In this document: positions 25,640-35,510 of the stretch, one piece after another | Layout: the number at the start of each line of letters is the position of its first letter | Position numbering within the stretch: position 1 is the first letter of the stretch | NCBI GenBank assembly: GCA_963664245.1 | Contig: OY760934.1 | Coordinates: forward strand, 2,108,001-2,172,000 | Length of the DNA stretch: 64,000 nt | Source of the DNA: GCA-2711565 sp963664245 | Lineage (GTDB): Bacteria > Bacteroidota > Bacteroidia > Bacteroidales > GCA-2711565 | Reading direction: 5' to 3' | Translations under genes and position numbers: made by a program | Notes under the pieces: generated by a model | Told to the model about the DNA's origin: nothing | Databases searched by the model: none | What the model saw: only the letters and a program-made list of their open reading frames with translations

Positions 25640-26624
25640 GCAAGTTGCAGCCACGGATATCGCTGGCATCAAAACGACCCAGAATTTCAAAAGAAGCATC
25701 CGGGTGTATTTTCCCCAAATCCTGGGTCATCAGAAAAGAACAAGAATTTATATTGGCCAAATCAATAATATTTATTCCACCACTTTTCCCTTCCTCCAGA
25801 TACGAAAACGGATCGTTGGCATCCCTGATTAACACCTTCATCCAAGGCGGGGAATAAAACCTCCCTTCGCCTTTCGAGTAAGCCTGCGATAGCAATTCTG
25901 TCATCCCGTACTCGGAATGAATTTGGGCTACATCAAATCTCTCGCAAAACAACAAATGCAGCTCTTCCCGAATCATTTCTCTTCTTCGCCCCTTCATGCC
26001 TCCGGTTTCCATCACCACCAAATCGGGGTGATTAATTTGATGGTTCTCGGCCAAATCGAGCAAGGCGAAACTAACCCCTAACAATAAAACCTTTGCGTTT
26101 TTTAGTTCAGGCGAATGAATAAGCTCAAGCAGTTCTTCAAGGTTATTCAAAAAGAAGCCGCTTTTAGGATTCCCGCTAAGTTTAATCAGGTGTTCGACCA
26201 TGTAAATTAAGCTGGAGCCTTCGCGCTCAAGATAAGAAGGCAACAAAGCCAGCACACAATAGTCCTGCGGGTTCCCATAAAAAAGCTCAAAAGCCTTTTT
26301 AAAACTGGTTTCATAAAGGTTCAAATCACCAACATAATGTTTGCTTTGAACCATCCCCGTGGTTCCGCTGCTCGAAAAAATAATTTCTTCAGATAAACCT
26401 TCAAGTAAAATTTTATGATGCTTGAAAAATTCAATGGGCAGAAAAGGAATTTCAGATTTTTTTTGCACCCCCGAAGGATTGATCCCCAGGCTTTTTACAT
26501 ATGCTTTATAAACCGGGTTGCATTCCGATTGAAGCCTGAAAATATCAAGAGCCAGCTCTTCAAATGCTTTCTCATCATTCACCTGAAAAACCTGTTTCGA
26601 TAAATTCTCTAAATTCCTTATCAT
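25629..26624 (-). CDS. LuxE/PaaK-like acyl-protein synthetase family protein
   Basis: A 331-residue member of the adenylate-forming LuxE-like family. The Ser/Thr/Gly-rich nucleotide loop is IIFSSSGTTGMVQSKHY (about residues 82-98). Later motifs are METGGMKGRRREM and IHSEYGMTELLSQAYSK, the equivalent of the YGxTE adenylate-binding motif. The C-terminus has DLGKIHPDASFEILGRFD. Such proteins activate or transfer acyl groups; in luminous bacteria LuxE activates fatty acids, but lux reductase and luciferase genes are absent here. It is common as an orphan in Bacteroidetes, with unknown substrate. A TAAATTTG element at 26636-26629 (minus) lies only 4 bp before the ATG. Confidence 0.82.
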   Translation of the reverse strand: MIRNLENLSKQVFQVNDEKAFEELALDIFRLQSECNPVYKAYVKSLGINPSGVQKKSEIPFLPIEFFKHHKILLEGLSEEIIFSSSGTTGMVQSKHYVGDLNLYETSFKKAFELFYGNPQDYCVLALLPSYLEREGSSLIYMVEHLIKLSGNPKSGFFLNNLEELLELIHSPELKNAKVLLLGVSFALLDLAENHQINHPDLVVMETGGMKGRRREMIREELHLLFCERFDVAQIHSEYGMTELLSQAYSKGEGRFYSPPWMKVLIRDANDPFSYLEEGKSGGINIIDLANINSCSFLMTQDLGKIHPDASFEILGRFDASDIRGCNLLIQ

Positions 26625-26628
26625 ATCA

Positions 26629-26636
26629 CAAATTTA
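26629..26636 (-). promoter_or_regulatory. Predicted -7 element for the LuxE-like gene
   Basis: TAAATTTG on the minus strand ends 4 bp before the ATG at 26624, suggesting a transcript with essentially no leader. It is back to back with the similar plus-strand element at 26655-26662. Confidence 0.45.
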
Positions 26637-26654
26637 ATGATTTGTGGCATATTT

Positions 26655-26662
26655 TAAATTTG
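26655..26662 (+). promoter_or_regulatory. Predicted -7 element for mrdA-rodA
   Basis: TAAATTTG matches TAnnTTTG, 49 bp upstream of the GTG start of mrdA. The -33 position is not clear. Confidence 0.4.
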
Positions 26663-26711
26663 TATTTTTATGCTGCATTTAAGAAGTGGGCAAATCATAA
26701 AATAAAGTCAG

Positions 26712-28523
26712 GTGTATTCGAGGCAAGATAAATTTCAATCCAGGCAATATATTATCCGTACGATCTTTATCGTGGTTGCCATCATTTTCCTGGTACGCTT
26801 GCTTTTGCTGCAGGTCATTGACAACGATTACAAGCTTTCGGCACAGAATAATGTATTACGTCACATTACCAAATATCCTGCCCGTGGGTTGGTTTACGAC
26901 CGCAACGGCGAACTATTGATTTACAACGAAGCTTCATATGATTTAATGGTGATCCCACGGCAAATAGGCGTTATAGACACCAGCCTTTTATGCCAACTCA
27001 TTAAAATTGACAGTGCTGATTTTTGCAAGCGGCTGGCCAAAGCCAAAAGCTACTCGCCATACATCCCCAGTATTTTTCTGCAACAAATTTCGAAAGAAGA
27101 TTATGGTTTTCTGGAAGAACAACTTTATAAATTCCCAGGCTTTTATGTACAGTCACGGACCTTGCGGAAATATCCCAAAGCAATTGCCGCCCACCTCTTG
27201 GGCTACGTGGGCGAAGTTGATCCGAAAGAACTAAAAAACGATACTTATTATGAACAGGGCGATTATATTGGCAAAAGCGGAATCGAATCGTTTTATGAGA
27301 AAGAACTCCGGGGTGCAAAGGGTTTGGAAATAAGAATGGTAGATGTGTTCAACCGTGAAAAGGGGAGCTTCCAGAATGGGAAATACGATTCGGCAGCTGT
27401 TTCGGGAACCGACCTGCACCTGACCATTGATGCCAATTTACAGGCGTATGGCGAATATTTAATGCAGGGGAAAAAAGGAAGCATTGTTGCCATCGAACCT
27501 AAATCCGGCGAAATTCTAGCCATGGTTTCCAGTCCTACCTACGACCCGAATTTATTAATCGGACGAATCCGTAACGAAAACTTTTCAAAACTGAGCAGCG
27601 ACACTTTAGAACCTTTGTTTAACCGGGCTATCATGGCTCAGTACCCCCCGGGATCAACCTTTAAACCGGTAAATGCCATTATCGGATTAGATGAAGGGGT
27701 TTTACATTCTTATACCAAATATGAATGTGCCGGGACCTCTGCAACACCCATTGTTTGCAGCCACAATCACTACTCTCCGCTGGATATGGAACACGCGATT
27801 GAACAATCGTGTAACCCGTATTTTTGGAAAGTTTACCAGTCTATTATTGAGCAACCCAAATTTGAAACCATACAGGAAGGTTATGCTAACTGGCGCAACG
27901 ATGTAATGAAATTCGGGATTGGCGAACGCTTGCCCGGTGATTTAAAAAGACAACGAAAAGGTAATATCCCGGACTACACTTATTTTGACAGGTACTATGG
28001 GAAAAAAGGCTGGCGAGCCATTACAAACCGTTCACTATCGGTAGGACAAGGCGAAATTGAACTTACCCCCTTACAATTGGCAAATGTTGCAGCTATTTTT
28101 GCAAACAGAGGCTATTATTTTCCGCCACATGTGGTAAAGGCTTTTGGAGAAGATAAAGAAAGAAACCTTAATTATATTAATAAAATTGAGACGGGCTTTT
28201 CGGTGGAGTATTTTGAAGAAGTCATAAAAGGGATGCAATTGGTTTACGAAGGAGAACATGGCACGGCCCGTTGGTATAAAACGCCATCCATTAAAATGTG
28301 TGGCAAAACCGGTTCGGCCGAAAACCCTTTTGGCGAAACACATTCAGTATTTATTGCATTTGCACCAGCAGATGATCCGAAAATCGCTATTGGCGTATTG
28401 GTTGAAAATAAAGGATCGGGGGCTACTTTTGGTGCCCCTATCGCAACCCTGATGATGCGAAAATATTTAATGAAAGAATTATTTGAAACACCTTGGTTCG
28501 AAAAAACAATTTTAAACGAATAA
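26712..28523 (+). CDS. mrdA: Penicillin-binding protein 2 (transpeptidase)
   Basis: A 603-residue cell-wall elongation transpeptidase anchored by one N-terminal helix (about residues 13-35). The dimerisation/pedestal domain contains YPARGLVYDRNGELL and IGKSGIESFYEKELRG. The transpeptidase domain has S315-T-F-K318, S366-C-N368 and a KTG motif in MCGKTGSAENPFG. It crosslinks peptidoglycan in the periplasm together with RodA, encoded 9 bp downstream. The GTG at 26712 is the only start ahead of the membrane helix with suitable context. In other genomes mreBCD often precede this pair, but not here. Confidence 0.95.
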   Translation: MYSRQDKFQSRQYIIRTIFIVVAIIFLVRLLLLQVIDNDYKLSAQNNVLRHITKYPARGLVYDRNGELLIYNEASYDLMVIPRQIGVIDTSLLCQLIKIDSADFCKRLAKAKSYSPYIPSIFLQQISKEDYGFLEEQLYKFPGFYVQSRTLRKYPKAIAAHLLGYVGEVDPKELKNDTYYEQGDYIGKSGIESFYEKELRGAKGLEIRMVDVFNREKGSFQNGKYDSAAVSGTDLHLTIDANLQAYGEYLMQGKKGSIVAIEPKSGEILAMVSSPTYDPNLLIGRIRNENFSKLSSDTLEPLFNRAIMAQYPPGSTFKPVNAIIGLDEGVLHSYTKYECAGTSATPIVCSHNHYSPLDMEHAIEQSCNPYFWKVYQSIIEQPKFETIQEGYANWRNDVMKFGIGERLPGDLKRQRKGNIPDYTYFDRYYGKKGWRAITNRSLSVGQGEIELTPLQLANVAAIFANRGYYFPPHVVKAFGEDKERNLNYINKIETGFSVEYFEEVIKGMQLVYEGEHGTARWYKTPSIKMCGKTGSAENPFGETHSVFIAFAPADDPKIAIGVLVENKGSGATFGAPIATLMMRKYLMKELFETPWFEKTILNE

Positions 28524-28532
28524 AAATAAGCA

Positions 28533-29792
28533 TTGAGAGAACGAAAATCCATATTCAATAACATTGATTTTTTTACCATTTTTTTGTATTTGGTAATGAT
28601 TACTTTTGGATGGATCAATATTTATGCCGCCGATTCTGATGAGCTCTCAACCAGTATATTCAATTTTGAAAAAAGCTATGGAAGGCAATTTATTTGGATA
28701 TTAGCAGCCTTGATATTGGGATTTATTGTTTTGGTGATTGACGGTAAGTTTTTCTCAACCTTTGCTTATGTGTTTTATGCCCTGAGTGTTCTTTTACTGA
28801 TTGCGGTATTAGGAATAGGAGCAACCATTCAGGGCTCACGTTCCTGGATTCAAATTGGCGGGTTCAGCATACAACCGTCTGAATTTGCAAAGTTTGCGAC
28901 GGCTTTGGCCCTGGCAAAATACCTTTCCACAATTCATGTTAGTATTTCAAAATTTAAAGATTTAATTAAAGCCGGGGCGATTATTTTCTTTCCTGCGGTT
29001 TTAATTCTTTTGCAGCACGATACCGGTTCGGCCCTTGTTTACATTGCTTTTATTTTTGTTTTATTTCGGGAAGGCCTATCCGGAAAGGTGTTAATTTTCG
29101 GGCTTTCCGCTATTGTTTTATTTATCTTCACCCTATTATTAAACAAATATATTCTTATCGGAGGATTATTGGTTTTACTTTTATTGCTGATTTTTGTTAT
29201 TAAAACCACCAAGCGCAACCTGTTTTCAGTGTTAATAATTTTTATTTTTGGAGCCTCCTACATTTACAGTGTTGATTACACTTTTGAAAATATTTTACAG
29301 GATCATCAACGTAACCGGATAGAAGTTTTAATTGGTAAAAAAAGTGATCCACGAGGCGTGGGATATAACGTTAACCAATCGAAGATTGCTATTGGCAGTG
29401 GGGGGGTATCGGGCAAAGGGTTTTTAAAGGGAACCCAAACCAAGTTTGATTTTGTTCCGGAACAAAATACCGATTTTATTTTTTGCACAGTTGGCGAAGA
29501 ATGGGGCTTTATGGGAAGTTTATTTGTAATCGGGATGTTTGTCATCCTTTTATTCCGGATAATATCCCTGGCCGAACGCCAACGGTCCCAATTCAGCCGG
29601 ATTTATGGTTACGGGGTAGCCTCCATATTGTTTTTCCACTTTACTGTTAACATCGGGATGACCATTGGCATGGCTCCTGTTATCGGAATTCCTTTACCCT
29701 TCTTTAGCTACGGAGGATCTTCTTTATGGGCCTTTACTATCTTGCTTTTTATTTTCATTCGGCAAGATGCCAGCCGCCTGGAGGTATTTTAA
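28533..29792 (+). CDS. rodA: Rod shape-determining protein RodA (SEDS glycosyltransferase)
   Basis: A 419-residue polytopic SEDS protein (about 10 hydrophobic helices) that polymerises lipid II with PBP2. Family motifs are IQIGGFSIQPSEFAKFATAL, LQHDTGSALVYIAFI, KGFLKGTQTKFDFVPEQNTD and the C-terminal GIPLPFFSYGGSSLWAF. The catalytic Asp is expected in the FVPEQNTDFIF region. The start is TTG at 28533, 9 bp after mrdA; no nearer in-frame ATG precedes the first helix. Confidence 0.95.
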   Translation: MRERKSIFNNIDFFTIFLYLVMITFGWINIYAADSDELSTSIFNFEKSYGRQFIWILAALILGFIVLVIDGKFFSTFAYVFYALSVLLLIAVLGIGATIQGSRSWIQIGGFSIQPSEFAKFATALALAKYLSTIHVSISKFKDLIKAGAIIFFPAVLILLQHDTGSALVYIAFIFVLFREGLSGKVLIFGLSAIVLFIFTLLLNKYILIGGLLVLLLLLIFVIKTTKRNLFSVLIIFIFGASYIYSVDYTFENILQDHQRNRIEVLIGKKSDPRGVGYNVNQSKIAIGSGGVSGKGFLKGTQTKFDFVPEQNTDFIFCTVGEEWGFMGSLFVIGMFVILLFRIISLAERQRSQFSRIYGYGVASILFFHFTVNIGMTIGMAPVIGIPLPFFSYGGSSLWAFTILLFIFIRQDASRLEVF

Positions 29793-29822
29793 AAAAAAAG
29801 CGACCCTTTGGATCGCTTTATT
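29793..29822. terminator. Bidirectional terminator between rodA and the PpiD-like gene
   Basis: AAAGCGA (29797-29803) pairs with TCGCTTT (29813-29819), with CC/GG pairs inside. The minus strand has an eight-to-nine-T run after the stem, so it is strongest for the PpiD-like gene. The plus side has a short T tract after rodA. Confidence 0.75.
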
Positions 29823-29839
29823 AATTTGAGTAAAATATC

Positions 29840-31969
29840 TTAATAAAATTTTTCTCTTTGTTCTTCAATATCAGATACTCCTTGTAAAGCTTCAAGCACT
29901 AAATTCTGATACATTTTAGTCATAAAATTAGCGGCTAACTGCGATTTAAACGTTTCCAATTTAGCAGTAACTTCTTCTGTTTTCAACTCTTTCATTTTAA
30001 CAACATAAACTGTTCTTTCGCCTTTTAGCTTAGCAATTTCACCAGCTTTCAAACCAAAAATTTCTCCAACAACTTCCGGTTCACGGCCATGAGTGCCTAA
30101 TACTGCAAGGTTATAGTTTATATCAGCATTTTCAGGAATAGCAACTAATTTTTCTCCTATTTTATTGAAATCATTAATATCTTCAATTTGCTCCAACAGG
30201 TAATCCAATTTTTTCTCACGAACAACAATTGGTTCTATTTCACCTTTAACCGTTTCAAAATCTTTATATCCTTCCGAATTGATCCCGGTAAGTATAGCAA
30301 TTACATATTTTTCGTTATCAAACTCAAAAATTTTCGATAAGCTTTCTACTTTGGTATCATCATCAAAGGCCCAACGTACAATTTGACGGGGATATTCTAA
30401 ATCGTAAACACTGCTGGTCATACGTTTCATACCAGAAAACGAACGTTTATTTAAACCCAATTCGTTAGCCGTTTTATTAAACTGTTCGATGGTTGTATTT
30501 TCGGCAGCAAATTTACTGGCCATGGTGTAATAATCCTGATTGGTTTTACGGCTCGGCTCAATAGCACGGTCAATAATCGCCAACTGGTATTTACGCTGAA
30601 TGTTTATAAAGCCTCCAACATAAACAATATGGTATCCAAAAGGAGTTTCTACTTTAATGGTTGAACCTACCGAAGATTCTATAAGAGGATTTAGAAATTG
30701 TGGCACCATGGTATAATCGGCAAATGTTCCCAAATCACCTTTATTTGTTTTTGCTGAAGGATCATCAGAAAACTCAACCGCCATATTTTCAAACTTTTTG
30801 TGGTTTCTTTTTACTACCCGAAGAATACTATCGGCCAACTTATTTGCTTCTTCTTTAGTCCGCATATTAGTTGAGCGGGCAGCTTTATCATAAGCGATTA
30901 AAATATGAGATGCTTTAATTGAATCCGGACGAAATTGCATATCCATGTATTTGGCCATGTAGTAAGTCTCATTATCCAAATAAGGTTTAAAATAATTGCC
31001 AACATCTACTTGTTCAATGTAAGTTGCAATATGAACCGGAAGATCTCCTTTTTTATAATAAGTGCTATCGTAACGATTGTCGGATACCGAATTTACAAAC
31101 ATAATAGGATCTTCGGCCGCTAAAAATTCTTCAAATAATTCGTTTACTTCTTCCGTAATGCGGGTACGATCTTCAACCGAAGGAACCACATCAAAAACAA
31201 CATAGTCAACAGAGCGGGTTTCTTCTTCTAATTTAAAATCTTCTTTATGCTTGTTATAATAATTTTTCAGTTCCTTTTCAGTAACTTCTCCAACATCATT
31301 AATATTTACCGAGGCAGCTCCTTTGGCTAGTAACTCAACAGAGGCTGTTTGAACATTGTATTCGGCCATTCTTTGAGCAATGCTTTCTGGAATGTAGTAG
31401 CCTTTTCTGATTAGGTTAAGATACTTTTTATTGATCTGATCTTTAATAATGTTCTGTTCAAAATCGTAATATTGTTTACGGGCATTTACATCCATCCGGT
31501 CAAGGCTGGCCAATACATTTCTTACATCATTGGGATTAAAAACCCCGGTTTGAGGATTTGTAAAGTATTGACGAACTAAGTAATGAGGGTTTGAGCCCAT
31601 TAATAATTCTTCCAGTTCTTCGGCAGAAATGCTCAATTTATCGTCAGACAGGGTCAAGCCAAGCTTCACAAATTCTTCGGTTAATATAATTTCACTTACC
31701 AGGTTATCCCAAATTTGTTCCCTAATCAAAAATGATTCCATTTCGGAAAAAGACTGCCGGTTTTGTTGTTGCTTTTGCAACTGCATTGTTTCTTCCACTT
31801 TATAGCTAAATTCTTTGTAGGTAATTTCCTCCCCATTTACTTCACCGATGGTATTACTTGTACGCGATTGAGTTTTAGAAATATCTCCCAATACAAAAGC
31901 AGCAAGTGCTACTCCAATAACAATTACCAGTAAACCCGAATGTTTTCTGATTTTTCCAATTACAGCCAT
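29840..31969 (-). CDS. PpiD/SurA-like membrane-anchored peptidylprolyl isomerase
   Basis: A 709-residue periplasmic folding factor. One N-terminal transmembrane helix (about residues 11-28) is followed by a SurA-N-like helical domain (NTIGEVNGEEITYKEFSYKV) and a parvulin PPIase domain around residues 345-450. That domain contains IKASHILIAYDKAAR, FENMAVEFSDDPSAKTNKGDLGTF and PFGYHIVYVGG. A second degenerate parvulin-like region may follow. It would assist outer-membrane protein folding. It is the last gene of a minus-strand series with coaX, a TPR gene, lptC and a CorC-like gene. Confidence 0.88.
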   Translation of the reverse strand: MAVIGKIRKHSGLLVIVIGVALAAFVLGDISKTQSRTSNTIGEVNGEEITYKEFSYKVEETMQLQKQQQNRQSFSEMESFLIREQIWDNLVSEIILTEEFVKLGLTLSDDKLSISAEELEELLMGSNPHYLVRQYFTNPQTGVFNPNDVRNVLASLDRMDVNARKQYYDFEQNIIKDQINKKYLNLIRKGYYIPESIAQRMAEYNVQTASVELLAKGAASVNINDVGEVTEKELKNYYNKHKEDFKLEEETRSVDYVVFDVVPSVEDRTRITEEVNELFEEFLAAEDPIMFVNSVSDNRYDSTYYKKGDLPVHIATYIEQVDVGNYFKPYLDNETYYMAKYMDMQFRPDSIKASHILIAYDKAARSTNMRTKEEANKLADSILRVVKRNHKKFENMAVEFSDDPSAKTNKGDLGTFADYTMVPQFLNPLIESSVGSTIKVETPFGYHIVYVGGFINIQRKYQLAIIDRAIEPSRKTNQDYYTMASKFAAENTTIEQFNKTANELGLNKRSFSGMKRMTSSVYDLEYPRQIVRWAFDDDTKVESLSKIFEFDNEKYVIAILTGINSEGYKDFETVKGEIEPIVVREKKLDYLLEQIEDINDFNKIGEKLVAIPENADINYNLAVLGTHGREPEVVGEIFGLKAGEIAKLKGERTVYVVKMKELKTEEVTAKLETFKSQLAANFMTKMYQNLVLEALQGVSDIEEQREKFY

Positions 31970-32031
31970 TTTTAATCTTTTTTAAAATAGTTCGCAAATG
32001 TACAAAGGAAAGTTAAGATAAAAAAATAAAA

Positions 32032-32053
32032 AAAAGCTTAATAATAGGCTTTT
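32032..32053 (-). terminator. Weak terminator-like hairpin after the CorC/GldE-like gene
   Basis: AAAAGC (32032-32037) can pair with GCTTTT (32048-32053). On the minus strand the stem is followed by a T run. The stem is only 6 bp, so partial read-through into the PpiD-like gene is likely. Confidence 0.4.
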
Positions 32054-32062
32054 AGCTCAAAT

Positions 32063-33340
32063 CTATGATTTATTAAGGGTGAGTTTTACCAAATCAATTT
32101 TGTGGCCCTCGGCTTGTATAATTTGAAACAAAAATTCATCAATCCGAATAACTTCTTTCTCTTCAGGAATACTTTCGAAATGATGAATAATAAAACCGGC
32201 CAAGGTTTCATATTCTTCGGTTTCAGGAATATTTAGTTCGTATTTCTCGTTCAAATAATCTATCTCGAGGCGTCCGGCCAGTAAATATGTTTTATCATCA
32301 ATTTGTTTTTCTATCAAATCTTCAACATCATGTTCGTCTTCAATTTCGCCAAAAATTTCTTCCATAATGTCTTCCATGGTAATCATCCCCGAGGTTCCGC
32401 CAAACTCATCAACAACCACAGCTACACTCTTTTGTTCTTTTATCATCATCGACAATACTTTGTTGGCCAGCATGGTTTCAGGAACAATAATAATAGACTT
32501 CAGGATAGATTTAATATTTTCGGGCTTTTTAAACAAATCAAAAGAGTGAGTATAGCCAATAATATTATCAATGCTTTCGCGATAGACCAAGATTTTTGAA
32601 TGGCCCGTATTGCTCATGATTTTTTTCAACTCATCCAGCGAATTATTTTCTTCAACAGCAAAAATTTCGGTACGGGGAATCATACATTCCCGCAATTTCA
32701 CATTACGAAAATCGATGGCATTCTGAAAAATCTGCATATCCTGCTTAATCTCGCTTTCTTCATTTTCTCCATTGGTGATATCTTTTACATACTCGCCCAA
32801 ATCAATCGGACTAAAAGAATATTTTCGAAAATCTTGCTGTAAGCGAAACACCCTTCGTAATAAAAACTCTGAAATACCAGTTATTACATAAACCAAGGGA
32901 TAAAGAATAATATAAAAAAGATAGACCGGAAGCCCAAAAAAATTTAAAATACGGTTGGGGCGTATCCTGAACAAAATTTTAGGAATAAATTCGGCCGTAA
33001 TTAAAATCAAAAAAGTTGCAATAATAGTTTGTATTAAAAGAATCCAGGCCTCACTGGCAAGAGCTCCCGGCAAAGTTTTCAGCAGCCAGGGTTCTAAAAT
33101 TTCGGCCATGGCAATACCGTAAATTACCAATGCAATATTGTTTCCTAATAAAAGCGCACCAATAAATTTTGATGGTTTTTGCACCAAACGAGAGAGCAAT
33201 CCTGCGGAAAATAAACCACGGCTTTTATCAACTTCTATTTTTAACCTGTTCGAACTTACAAAAGCAATTTCGATGCCCGAAAAAAAGGCTGAAAAAACCA
33301 AGGTTATAAATACGACAGACCAGTTGTTCATAGAAAACAT
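32063..33340 (-). CDS. CorC/HlyC-type CNNM membrane protein, GldE-like
   Basis: A 425-residue protein with a DUF21/CNNM domain of four hydrophobic helices (about residues 7-165). Two CBS domains follow (CMIPRTEIFAVEENNSLDEL; ILKSIIIVPETMLANKVLS, with VVVDEFGGTSGMITMEDIME) and a CorC-HlyC C-terminal domain (LLAGRLEIDYLNEKYEL to the end). Relatives act in Mg/Co transport or, in gliding Bacteroidetes, as GldE. No other gliding genes are nearby, so the symbol is not assigned. It begins 20 bp after lptC. Confidence 0.85.
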   Translation of the reverse strand: MFSMNNWSVVFITLVFSAFFSGIEIAFVSSNRLKIEVDKSRGLFSAGLLSRLVQKPSKFIGALLLGNNIALVIYGIAMAEILEPWLLKTLPGALASEAWILLIQTIIATFLILITAEFIPKILFRIRPNRILNFFGLPVYLFYIILYPLVYVITGISEFLLRRVFRLQQDFRKYSFSPIDLGEYVKDITNGENEESEIKQDMQIFQNAIDFRNVKLRECMIPRTEIFAVEENNSLDELKKIMSNTGHSKILVYRESIDNIIGYTHSFDLFKKPENIKSILKSIIIVPETMLANKVLSMMIKEQKSVAVVVDEFGGTSGMITMEDIMEEIFGEIEDEHDVEDLIEKQIDDKTYLLAGRLEIDYLNEKYELNIPETEEYETLAGFIIHHFESIPEEKEVIRIDEFLFQIIQAEGHKIDLVKLTLNKS

Positions 33341-33360
33341 TTAATCATGTAAAATTAATG

Positions 33361-33927
33361 TTAATTTTCAACTTCTTCCTCTTTTACCTGAACCTCACCA
33401 GTAGGGTCTTTAATTTCGTAGCGGTCAAAACGATCGTCCGAATGCAAACCCGTGCCGTATATAATTTCAGAAGTAGTGATAACTTTAACTTTCGTGTTGG
33501 AAAAAATAATCTTTTTCCGTTGATCCCAATTTAGTTCTTCAGTATTTAACTGTTCTTTTTTCAGGAGGTTCTTTACAATAACATTTTTACGGGCAATTAA
33601 AAGTTTCCGTTTATCGTAACTTACCCCATAATCAGCATCCAGGGTTGATTCTTCCACCCCTTCACGGTTATAAAAAACAATTGAAATCCCTTCGGGAAAT
33701 ACCGTATATGCATCCTCCACATCAAAAATATGAACCAAATCGCTAATAATTTTGGCTTTCAAATAACCGGAGTCGGTACGGTACATCACAACATCCTTAA
33801 TAATTTGACTGGGAATGGAATCAGAAACGGCAAAAGCTTCTACGGTTTTTAAATCATTTCGACAAGAAAAAAGCATTGCTATGAAAACCATCACAACAAT
33901 GCCTTTTACTAACATATTTTTTTTCAT
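33361..33927 (-). CDS. lptC: LPS export periplasmic protein LptC
   Basis: A 188-residue protein with a lipobox-like N-terminus (VFIAMLFSCRNDL, Cys22) followed by a beta-jellyroll. The repeats resemble LptC: DVVMYRTDSGYLKAKIISDLV, FPEGISIVFYNREGVEESTLDADYGVS and ITTSEIIYGTGLHSDDRFDRY. It would bridge LptB2FG to LptA during LPS transport. Bacteroidetes LptC is commonly lipidated, as here. It sits between the TPR gene (15 bp upstream) and the CorC-like gene. Confidence 0.88.
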   Translation of the reverse strand: MKKNMLVKGIVVMVFIAMLFSCRNDLKTVEAFAVSDSIPSQIIKDVVMYRTDSGYLKAKIISDLVHIFDVEDAYTVFPEGISIVFYNREGVEESTLDADYGVSYDKRKLLIARKNVIVKNLLKKEQLNTEELNWDQRKKIIFSNTKVKVITTSEIIYGTGLHSDDRFDRYEIKDPTGEVQVKEEEVEN

Positions 33928-33942
33928 ATTTACCCAATAATT

Positions 33943-35319
33943 TTATTGAGCAGGTGCGGGACGAACCGTTGTAGTTTCGTTAATCCAACCGCCTACTTTA
34001 TAAGTTTCCCCTTCTTTCAAATCATAAAAGAAAATGGTTTCCATGCTTGGGAAATACTTTGAGTAATCGCGAATACGTTTATTGGCTACTTCTTTAATTT
34101 CTTCATCAACACGCCGGGCTTGTTGGTATTTATCTACAGCTGCCCAATATGCTACTTTCGATTCTAAATCGTTCGAGCCTATACTTTTAGCACTTTGTGC
34201 ATACATATCGCCAATTAAAATATAAGGTTGTCCGTTGTTGGAATTATACTCCAACGATTTTCTTGCATTTGAACGGGCAACAGAATATTTTTTAAGTTGA
34301 TAGTTGCACGATGCCAGGTAATAATAAATATCAGCCAACTTATCTTTATCTTCCAGGGTAGTTGCTTCATTCAAATAAGTAATTGCTTCTGTATAATTAC
34401 CTTCCTGCAAATATACACGGGCAATAAAATAAGCAGCCTCGGGAGATGGTTCAAGCTTATAAAGCTGAAGGGTGGCATCCATAAATAATTGACTTTCTTC
34501 ACAATCCCTTTTATCAAGAACTTCAGTAATTTCTTTTAAGAATGCTATATCATTTTTGTTTTCTTCAAATTTTTTGGTATAGATCGCAACCAAATCCTTA
34601 CAAGTAGCAAAAGGAGTAAACATAGCCTCAACATTGCTTTTAACATTCATCCACAATTCTAGCCGACTTTGTTTGCCTTTATATTTTTCAAGGTTATAAT
34701 CAATAATTTGGTTTACCTCATCGTAAGTCTCAATAATTAGTGAACTCTCTGCAAGCTCTGCTTTAACGATTCTTGTAGTAAGACGGAAATAGACAATAAT
34801 AATCGGTCTTTCTGCTGCGTTTTTAGTCAGTTTTACCGATTCTTTTAAAATGTTATATGCTCCTTCATAATCAGAAGTTCTGTATTGATGATAATCAACT
34901 CCTTTCCGGCCTAAATTTCGCCCTTTATTTCCGAAATACTCAATACGCTGATCCCAAATCATCATTAGGGTATCAATATATTTTTGCTTCATCTCTTCGG
35001 TTTCAGCTTTTTTAATAAAATGCTTCATCATGTCCATACCATTCAGATAAGCATTTTCTGTTGCTCTCGGGCAATTAAAAAATATCCACCGCCAATATTT
35101 AATAGCATCATTAATGGTTTCACTTTCTCTTCCACTAGCTTTCCATTGGTTATAAAATTCTGTATAAAGAGAAATATTGGTTAGACATTTTATACTATCT
35201 TCAGGGGTCTTCCCATATTTAGGGCCTTTATTTACTTGCCCGTTTACCGGTGTAAAAGCACCCAGGCTTAACAGGGAGACAAATAAAAATGAAAAAATTA
35301 TTAGCGTTTTTACTTTCAT
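33943..35319 (-). CDS. Periplasmic tetratricopeptide-repeat protein
   Basis: A 458-residue protein with a signal peptide (IIFSFLFVSLLSLGAFTPVNGQ). TPR-like helical repeats are best seen at EAAYFIARVYLQEGNYTEAITYLNEA, KLADIYYYLASCNYQLKKYS and GQPYILIGDMYAQSAKSIG. The C-terminus (FFYDLKEGETYKVGGWINETTTVR) is characteristic of a Bacteroidetes family found next to lptC. It is probably a periplasmic scaffold; partner unknown. Spacing of 15 bp to lptC suggests one operon. Confidence 0.82.
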   Translation of the reverse strand: MKVKTLIIFSFLFVSLLSLGAFTPVNGQVNKGPKYGKTPEDSIKCLTNISLYTEFYNQWKASGRESETINDAIKYWRWIFFNCPRATENAYLNGMDMMKHFIKKAETEEMKQKYIDTLMMIWDQRIEYFGNKGRNLGRKGVDYHQYRTSDYEGAYNILKESVKLTKNAAERPIIIVYFRLTTRIVKAELAESSLIIETYDEVNQIIDYNLEKYKGKQSRLELWMNVKSNVEAMFTPFATCKDLVAIYTKKFEENKNDIAFLKEITEVLDKRDCEESQLFMDATLQLYKLEPSPEAAYFIARVYLQEGNYTEAITYLNEATTLEDKDKLADIYYYLASCNYQLKKYSVARSNARKSLEYNSNNGQPYILIGDMYAQSAKSIGSNDLESKVAYWAAVDKYQQARRVDEEIKEVANKRIRDYSKYFPSMETIFFYDLKEGETYKVGGWINETTTVRPAPAQ

Positions 35320-35510
35320 GATATTTGGTGTTTTAATATTTTATATTAATTGTGATTCTGCAATATTAATTCTCTAATTTAAACTTAAAAAATGGATTTT
35401 AAAAATTAAATCATTTTGTCAAAGTTCAAGTCCCAATTATTTGTTAAAGAACACTTCAATGATAAATTCATCCCAAAACTTATGCCAAACTCAATACTTG
35501 AAAAAATATT

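Noticed and set aside
25629..26624. Bioluminescence (lux) gene cluster from the LuxE-like protein
   Set aside because: No luciferase, reductase or transferase genes are nearby, and such orphan LuxE-like genes are widespread in Bacteroidetes.
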